From Marinobacterium arenosum (lineage in GTDB: Bacteria; Pseudomonadota; Gammaproteobacteria; Pseudomonadales; Balneatricaceae): DNA of 59,406 nt. The translations under genes were made by a program, and so were the position numbers. The notes under the pieces were generated by a model. That model saw only the letters and a program-made list of their open reading frames with translations, searched no databases and was not told the DNA's origin. The stretch is from positions 1 to 59,406 of the forward strand of contig NZ_JAILYN010000030.1 in the NCBI RefSeq assembly GCF_019795155.1, in the 5' to 3' direction. Below are positions 55,001 to 59,406 of the stretch, one piece after another (position 1 is the first letter of the stretch; the number at the start of each line of letters is the position of its first letter).

Positions 55001-56178
55001 AGCTCAAGTCCGACCGCGACCGGCTGCTGATCATCGAGGATGACCTGGTTTTCGCCCGCTGCATGATGGAACTGGCCCACGCCCGCGGTTTCCAGTGCCT
55101 GGTCGCCGGCGATGCAGAGTCCGGCATTGCAATGGCCCGGCATTACAAGCCGCACGCCATTGTGCTGGACATGGTGCTGCCGGACGGCAGCGGCAACCAG
55201 GTGATTGAGCAGTTAAAAGCTGATGCCGACTGCCAGCGGATCCCGATTCACATTATCTCGTCACTGGACCGCGAAGATGTGGAACCGGACGATGCGATCG
55301 GTGTGTTAACCAAACCGATCAGCAAGGAATCGATCAACGACGCCTTCCGAAATATCCTGCACCACCTGCACGACGACAGCCAATGTCGAGTGCTGGTAAT
55401 TGAAGATGACCGTGATACCCGCAAAGCCATCGACCTGCTGCTGCAGAAACGCCAGGTTGAAGTACTGCACGCCGGCACCGGCAGCGAGGGTCTGCGAATA
55501 CTGGAGCGGGAACAGGTGGACTGCCTGATACTCGACCTCAACCTGCCGGACATGGACAGTCTCGAGATTCTGCGCATTATTGCGGAGGACGACGCAGCGC
55601 GATCCCTGCCAGTGATCATCTATACCGGACGCGACCTGGATCACGAGGAGTACAAGCAGCTGCGCCAGTACACCGACAACATCATCATCAAGGGCAGCCT
55701 CGCGCAGGACCGGTTACTCAACGATGTAACCCTGTTCCTGCACAGCGTTCAGCCGGCCCACCGTAAGCGCCGGGCACAACCCGTCCCGACCGACGATAAT
55801 GTGCTTCGTGGCAAGAAAGTGCTGATCGTCGATGACGACATGCGTAACACCTTCGCTCTGGCCAACCTGCTGCGCCGCCATGGCATGACAGTGGTGATGG
55901 CCGACAACGGCAGCCTGGCGCTGGAGAAACTCAGCGAAAGCAAGGATATCCAGTTCGCCGTGATGGATATCATGATGCCGGTGATGGACGGCTATGAAAC
56001 GATCCGCCGGATACGGGAACGCGCCGACTACAAGGACCTGCCGATTATCGCGTTGACCGCCAAGGCGATGCCCGAGGACCGGGACCGCTGCCTGCAGGTC
56101 GGCGCCAACGACTATCTGGCCAAGCCGGTGGATTCGGAACGGCTGATGTCGGCCCTCAAGGTATGGGCTAGCGCCTGA
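52087..56178 (+). CDS. Giant hybrid sensor kinase: NIT-HAMP-GAF-coiled coil-HisKA-HATPase-REC-REC-REC
   Basis: 1363 aa. Two membrane helices (about 10-32 and 305-330) enclose a NIT-type helical sensor (LERQQELASARDVSHLARTTELLSIAHRLQFERGKTITYLANP, ELKEITGQERALV), a fold that detects nitrate/nitrite in some proteins. HAMP (330-430), GAF (about 445-595), and an unusually long Glu/Gln-rich coiled coil (600-695) follow. Kinase core: [49 protein letters not shown]. Three receivers: ILDLNLP, VLDMVLPDG and AVMDIMMPVMDG each keep their phospho-Asp. The stop codon overlaps the CheR start, so kinase, methyltransferase and the next protein form one unit. Confidence 0.93.
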   Translation: MGPLRKLSLRHKLLLLISLPLLLILVYAATISLERQQELASARDVSHLARTTELLSIAHRLQFERGKTITYLANPTKQELQEWRKAVGLSDGFIDQVAQLKTQLSTEGTRPEVLKALGTIETELEPLYALRERLPRNGSLDRATVLAVYTRAIEKIHHNISNLLKLAPGSEIFQLADALTAIAELKEITGQERALVSAILEVGQASESEIRQLLVLTTKKEIFSQKFLKLAPLQYQEAYLQLDLENTDAEGRRLIQQILLAAPGATLNGNAKQWFTAASERIDKLREIEKSIHSSLVAYADRNRNDALNSLLLTLAIALATVGGITMTGGIATRRLVDRFVQMRNSAVGFVDSGQLEDVPIDSDDELGEVARAFNQLIDKLRTISHAMEEVARGDLEQQVPVKSDNDRLALSLNHMIRALRESVSQMQQENWLKTGQNELAVKVNSDQRPQELAQKAINQLCRYLEAPVGAIYLVDKDETAELCASYAYTFRKEVRNRFTKGESLVGQAVLERQPIIINQLPPDYVCVSSGLGSSAPSCLAVFPLIYADKLLGVLELGTLETLTETDIDLLDKASASLAVALHAACNREQLTELLEETQAQSEELQAQQEELEQTNSELEEQAQQLEESQQELRMQKQQLTEANEELRQKSEQLSIRNQEVEARSEELEKAHQNLEHKAQELATASRYKSEFLANMSHELRTPLNSLLLLAQELKENSDGNLTAEQLEAMKIIHGSGHDLLNLINDILDLSKVEAGKLSISREACDLQEVATLLQQQFKPLANERNLEFAVELAPQLPAQIHTDPQRLQQILRNLLGNAIKFTEQGRVSLKIEQTPDALLFHVNDTGIGIPAKLQQAIFEAFQQVDGSSNRKYSGTGLGLTISRELSRLLGGEILLQSEEHRGSRFSLKLPLSAVASTAGDEPNMASPIPAGEPASPAAQVEPALLEVQPEQPAAEAQQSPIAEFIPDDRQQLKSDRDRLLIIEDDLVFARCMMELAHARGFQCLVAGDAESGIAMARHYKPHAIVLDMVLPDGSGNQVIEQLKADADCQRIPIHIISSLDREDVEPDDAIGVLTKPISKESINDAFRNILHHLHDDSQCRVLVIEDDRDTRKAIDLLLQKRQVEVLHAGTGSEGLRILEREQVDCLILDLNLPDMDSLEILRIIAEDDAARSLPVIIYTGRDLDHEEYKQLRQYTDNIIIKGSLAQDRLLNDVTLFLHSVQPAHRKRRAQPVPTDDNVLRGKKVLIVDDDMRNTFALANLLRRHGMTVVMADNGSLALEKLSESKDIQFAVMDIMMPVMDGYETIRRIRERADYKDLPIIALTAKAMPEDRDRCLQVGANDYLAKPVDSERLMSALKVWASA

Positions 56179-57113
56179 TGGTTATGGCTGACGACCTGCT
56201 GCTGCCGGACTGTTTTGACCCGGCCGACGAACCGCCGCATAGCGAGCTGAACGCCATCGAGATCGAATTGCTGCTCGAGGCCGTGATGCGGCGCTACGGT
56301 TACGATTTTCGCCAGTACTCCGCCAAGGTCTTGCACCGGCGACTGAATATCTTCCGCAGCCGCTACCGGGCGCGGCACCTGTCGGAACTGATCCCGGCGC
56401 TGCTGCATGATCCCGACTGCATGCAGCAGCTGCTGCTGACCCTCTCGGTCACGGTGACCGAGTTCTTCCGCGACCCGGCCTTCTTTGCCGCTTTCCGGCA
56501 GGAGGTGGTGCCGATACTGCGTACCTATCCGTTCATTTCACTTTGGTGCGCCGGTTGTGCAACCGGCGAAGAGGCCTACAGTTGGGCGATCCTGCTGCAG
56601 GAAGCCGGCTTGCTGGAACGCAGCCGCATCTATGCCACCGACATCAACAGCCGGGCCCTGGAGGAAGCGCGTGAGGGGGTATATGGCGAACCGCAATACC
56701 AGATTGCCTGCCAGAACTACCAACAGATGGGCGGCCCGGACCGTTTCGACCGCTACTGCAGGCGCAGCTATAACGCCATCAAGATGTCCGGCGCCCTGCA
56801 GGACCACATCACCTTTGCCAGCCATAACCTGGTTCATGATGGCGTATTCGGCGAGATGGTCGTGGTCTCCTGCCGCAACGTGATGATCTATTTCAACCAG
56901 GCGCTCAAACAACGCTGCATGGACCTGTTTTTCAACAGTCTGACCAGCCAGGGCTTTCTGCTGCTGGGTGAGAGCGAGGCGGTCGACTTCAGCAGCTTCA
57001 GCCGCAGTTTCAGCAGTTGCGACCGGCGAAGCCGTATCTACCAAAAGAGAGTGGTGCCTTCCGATGACCGGAACAGCAGCTCCAGTAATTTTGAGCAAGG
57101 AGAGCATCAATGA
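56178..57113 (+). CDS. CheR-family protein-glutamate methyltransferase
   Basis: 311 aa. CheR N-terminal helical domain (YDFRQYSAKVLHRRLNIFRSRYRARHLSELI) and SAM-binding domain (TVTEFFRDPAFFAAFRQEVVP, SLWCAGCATGEEAYSWAILLQEAG, VVSCRNVMIYFNQALKQRCMDLF, GFLLLGESEAV). It probably methylates glutamates on a sensor protein, most simply on the long coiled coil of the upstream kinase, because no MCP or CheB is adjacent. One-base overlap with the kinase and 4-base overlap with the next gene. Confidence 0.93.
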   Translation: MVMADDLLLPDCFDPADEPPHSELNAIEIELLLEAVMRRYGYDFRQYSAKVLHRRLNIFRSRYRARHLSELIPALLHDPDCMQQLLLTLSVTVTEFFRDPAFFAAFRQEVVPILRTYPFISLWCAGCATGEEAYSWAILLQEAGLLERSRIYATDINSRALEEAREGVYGEPQYQIACQNYQQMGGPDRFDRYCRRSYNAIKMSGALQDHITFASHNLVHDGVFGEMVVVSCRNVMIYFNQALKQRCMDLFFNSLTSQGFLLLGESEAVDFSSFSRSFSSCDRRSRIYQKRVVPSDDRNSSSSNFEQGEHQ

Positions 57114-59215
57114 ATACCATGACCGTCAATACCCATGACTCACCTAAGGTACTGGTGGTCGACGACCACCCGGAAAACCTCGTCGCCATGCGCCATATAC
57201 TGGCCAAGCTCGACGGTGAAGTGGTCTGCGCCGCCAGCGGCAACGAGGCGCTCAGCCAACTGCTGCGCAATGACTTCGCAGTGGCGCTGATGGATGTGCA
57301 GATGCCGGAAATGGACGGTTTCGAAACCGCCCGGCTGATTCGCTACAACGAAGAGACCAAAGCCCTGCCGATCATATTCGTCACCGCCATCAGCAAAGAG
57401 AAGCAATACGTCGAGCAGGGCTACGAACTGGGCGCGGTGGACTACCTGTTCAAGCCGTTCGATCCGCAGATCCTGCGCTACAAGGTGGAGGTATTTCTGG
57501 AGCTGTTCCGCCAGCGCAACGATTTCCTGGCCTTGGCCAGGAAGAATCAGCTGATCCTCGACTCGGTCAAGGAGGGCGTACTGGGGCTCAATACCGACGG
57601 TGAGATCATCTTCAGCAACCCCGCCGCGGCCCGTCTGCTCAACCTGGACAGCGAGTCGCTACAAGGACGGCCGGTAACCAGCTTTATCGCCGGCTGTCAG
57701 GACAGCACTTGGGAGAGCACCGATATCTATCGCACCTGCCATGCCGGCAACACCTTCACCCGCAGCGATCGCTACTTCCAGCCGGTCAACGGGGAACGCT
57801 ATCCGGTGGAGTGTAGTGCCTCGGCGATGTACGACCGCAGCGACGAACCCGAAGGGTTCGTATTGGTATTCACCGACATCAGCGAACGCCGGAAAGCCGA
57901 GCAACAACTGGCCCAACTGGCCGAATACGACCCGCTGACCGGGCTGGCCAACCGGCGGCTGTTTTATCGCATGCTGCCCAAGATGATCGCCAAGGCCCGG
58001 CGTCTGAACCATCAGGTGGCGCTGATTTACATCGACCTCGATCATTTCAAGTCGGTGAACGATACCCTCGGCCATGTGATCGGCGACCTGCTGCTGACCC
58101 AGGTCGCCGGCCGCCTGACCCATCTGCTGCGGGAGAGCGATACCGTGGTGCGCTTGAGCGGCGACGAGTTCGCGGTGGTACTGGAAGGCAATCTGAACCA
58201 CCAAGGGATCACCAAGGTCGCCGTGGCGCTGATCAACTGTATGGCCAAACCGTTCGACCTCAACCATAAACAGGTTCGCTGCACGATCAGCATGGGCATC
58301 GCCATCGCCCCGGAAATCGGCTGGGACGCCAACGAGCTGATCAAGGCGGCGGATACCGCGATGTATAACGCCAAGACGAACGGGCGCAACAATTTCCAGT
58401 TCTACGACGAATCGCTCAGCAAAGAGGTGTCCTACCGCGCCCAGGTGGAAAACCAGCTGCTCCAGGCCGTGGACCAGCAGGAACTGAGCCTCGTCTACCA
58501 GCCGAAATTCAACATCGCCAGCGGTAAACTGCACGGTTTCGAATCGCTGCTGCGCTGGAACTCTACGGGGCTCGGTAATGTCTCCCCGGTGGTGTTCATT
58601 CCGATCGCCGAAAGCAACGGGCAGATTATAGAGATCGGCGAATGGGTGCTCAGCCAGGCCAGTCGCCAACTCCATGACTGGGCCCGGCAGGGGGTGATCG
58701 ACAAGGATTTCAGCCTGTCGGTCAATTTCTCCATCAAACAGCTGAACCATCCGGAGCTGCTGGTGCGGCTGGAAAAAATCCTGAACAACAGCCATATCGA
58801 CCCGGCCAACCTGGACGTGGAGATCACCGAAACGACATTGATGTCCAACCCGGATTCCATCATTCCGCTGTTGCGCACGCTCAGCGAAATGGGCATGACC
58901 ATCTCGGTGGACGATTTCGGCACCGGTTACTCCTCGCTCAACTATCTGAGGTTGCTGCCGATCAACTACTTGAAGATTGACCGCTCCTTTATCAAGGACC
59001 TCGCCCAGGATTCCAACAGCGAGATCATCACCCGCTCGATCATCAACCTGGCCCACAACCTGGACCTGCAGGTGGTCGCCGAAGGAATTGAGACCCCGGA
59101 ACAGAAAGAGTTCCTGGAACACTACGGCTGCGACTTCGGGCAGGGTTACCTGCTAGGCAAACCCAAGCCAGCCGAGGAGGCCGAAGACTGCTTCAAGACA
59201 TTACGGGGCGACTGA
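57110..59215 (+). CDS. Response regulator with PAS, GGDEF and EAL domains (c-di-GMP turnover)
   Basis: 701 aa, soluble. Receiver (VLVVDDHPENL, phospho-Asp in ALMDVQMPEMDG, Lys in LFKPFD), PAS (DSVKEGVLGLNTDGEIIFSNPAAARLL), GGDEF domain with SGDEF in place of GGDEF and intact metal/turn motifs (DPLTGLANRRLFYRM), then EAL domain: ESLLRW (EAL as ESL), VEITETTL, VDDFGTGYSSLNYLRLLPINYLKIDRSF and AEGIETPEQ. All main phosphodiesterase residues are there, so c-di-GMP breakdown is likely; cyclase activity is doubtful. Probably receives phosphate from the upstream kinase. Confidence 0.93.
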   Translation: MNTMTVNTHDSPKVLVVDDHPENLVAMRHILAKLDGEVVCAASGNEALSQLLRNDFAVALMDVQMPEMDGFETARLIRYNEETKALPIIFVTAISKEKQYVEQGYELGAVDYLFKPFDPQILRYKVEVFLELFRQRNDFLALARKNQLILDSVKEGVLGLNTDGEIIFSNPAAARLLNLDSESLQGRPVTSFIAGCQDSTWESTDIYRTCHAGNTFTRSDRYFQPVNGERYPVECSASAMYDRSDEPEGFVLVFTDISERRKAEQQLAQLAEYDPLTGLANRRLFYRMLPKMIAKARRLNHQVALIYIDLDHFKSVNDTLGHVIGDLLLTQVAGRLTHLLRESDTVVRLSGDEFAVVLEGNLNHQGITKVAVALINCMAKPFDLNHKQVRCTISMGIAIAPEIGWDANELIKAADTAMYNAKTNGRNNFQFYDESLSKEVSYRAQVENQLLQAVDQQELSLVYQPKFNIASGKLHGFESLLRWNSTGLGNVSPVVFIPIAESNGQIIEIGEWVLSQASRQLHDWARQGVIDKDFSLSVNFSIKQLNHPELLVRLEKILNNSHIDPANLDVEITETTLMSNPDSIIPLLRTLSEMGMTISVDDFGTGYSSLNYLRLLPINYLKIDRSFIKDLAQDSNSEIITRSIINLAHNLDLQVVAEGIETPEQKEFLEHYGCDFGQGYLLGKPKPAEEAEDCFKTLRGD

Positions 59216-59242
59216 ACAGAACGAATTGCCGCCAGAAACGAC

Positions 59243-59271
59243 GAAGCCCCGCTCATATTGAGCAGGGCTTC
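59243..59271. terminator. Hairpin ending the signalling unit
   Basis: Stem GAAGCCC(C)GCTCA / TGAGC(A)GGGCTTC with a 3-nt loop, 28 bp after the stop codon; poor T run (TGAATTC). Confidence 0.6.
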
Positions 59272-59280
59272 TGAATTCGT

Positions 59281-59406
59281 GGCGACCCTGTAAATAATTC
59301 TGTGTAACTGCCAAGGTTAAATATAGTCCGCCAAGCGGTCTTCAAATTCGATCATAAAGCGGTTCAGGGCAGCCTTCCAGTTCCTGATGGGCATTGTCCA
59401 TTTTTT
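59281..59406 (-). mobile_element. IS256-family insertion sequence, 3' end, cut by window edge
   Basis: From about 59281 the sequence begins GGCGACCCTGTAAATAATTCTGTGTAACTGCC, which resembles the AT-rich terminal repeat of IS256-family elements (GGxxCTGTxxxxxAATTCTGTGTAA). It is followed by the end of a transposase reading leftward. The other end and the target duplication are outside the window. Confidence 0.7.
59317..59406 (-). CDS. IS256-family transposase, C-terminal fragment in window
   Basis: The last 29 codons on the minus strand read KKWTMPIRNWKAALNRFMIE, then FEDRLADYI and a TAA stop at 59317-59319. This matches the typical IS256 mutator transposase ending (KWTMPIRNWKxALNxFxIxFExRL). 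The gene runs off the right edge, so its catalytic DDE residues are not visible here. Confidence 0.85.
   Translation of the reverse strand, partial: KKWTMPIRNWKAALNRFMIEFEDRLADYI

Noticed and set aside
57659-59122. 487-codon minus-strand frame
   Set aside because: Antisense shadow of the REC-PAS-GGDEF-EAL gene, typical of GC-rich coding DNA.

Overview
The window reads as chromosomal DNA of a free-living, respiring, GC-rich gammaproteobacterium, of the marine Oceanospirillales/Alteromonadales type. That placement is inferred from gene content (EpmC, DadA/DadX/Lrp, Ndh-2, Sco1/PCu(A)C, NIT-type hybrid kinase) and is not proved. Both edges are cut inside mobile DNA: a group II intron at the left (1-989, minus strand) and the end of an IS256-family element at the right (about 59281-59406, minus strand).

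Region by region. (a) 1-2169: a group II intron sits just behind the terminator of the second of two tandem, Fur-box-controlled small RNA genes, an arrangement like Pseudomonas PrrF1/PrrF2. (b) 2.1-5.0 kb: a metal block with a possibly Zur-controlled COG0523 GTPase, a membrane-anchored small protein, a Sco1 copper protein and a PCu(A)C copper chaperone. (c) 5.1-19.4 kb: housekeeping and unknown genes: EF-P hydroxylase, a lipoprotein, a crotonase, Spo0M, a soluble zinc-binding chemoreceptor, an aldehyde dehydrogenase, a cupin regulator, TraB/GumN, a double receiver protein and DeaD. It also holds a 20-bp tandem repeat array and a 212-bp IS5-type MITE.

(d) 19.7-35.3 kb is the most striking part, a D-amino-acid catabolic district. 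D-Ala is served by alanine racemase, RidA, DadA and a divergent Lrp regulator; D-Ser by DsdA with divergent DsdC; uptake by an AGCS symporter; and transamination by a D-amino-acid aminotransferase. A six-gene minus-strand run encodes the two halves of the D-glutamate cyclase family (PF07286 and PF14336) bracketing 5-oxoprolinase PxpABC, with a LysR regulator last. Together these could return peptidoglycan-type D-amino acids to pyruvate, ammonia, 2-oxoacids and glutamate.

(e) 35.6-41.2 kb: an HDOD protein, a MlaC/HpnM-like periplasmic protein with an RND exporter, and NADH dehydrogenase II. (f) 41.2-46.6 kb: an Asn/Asp unit with an XRE regulator, AGCS symporter, aspartase and asparaginase, in which asparagine would go to aspartate and then fumarate plus ammonia. 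(g) 46.6-59.2 kb: signalling: a hybrid kinase with a secreted Moco-fold protein, a dCache-PAS-GGDEF cyclase, and an overlapping three-gene unit of a NIT-GAF hybrid kinase with three receivers, a CheR methyltransferase and a REC-PAS-GGDEF-EAL protein.

No tRNA, rRNA, CRISPR array or replication origin was recognised. All family calls come from reading motifs; no database search was run.
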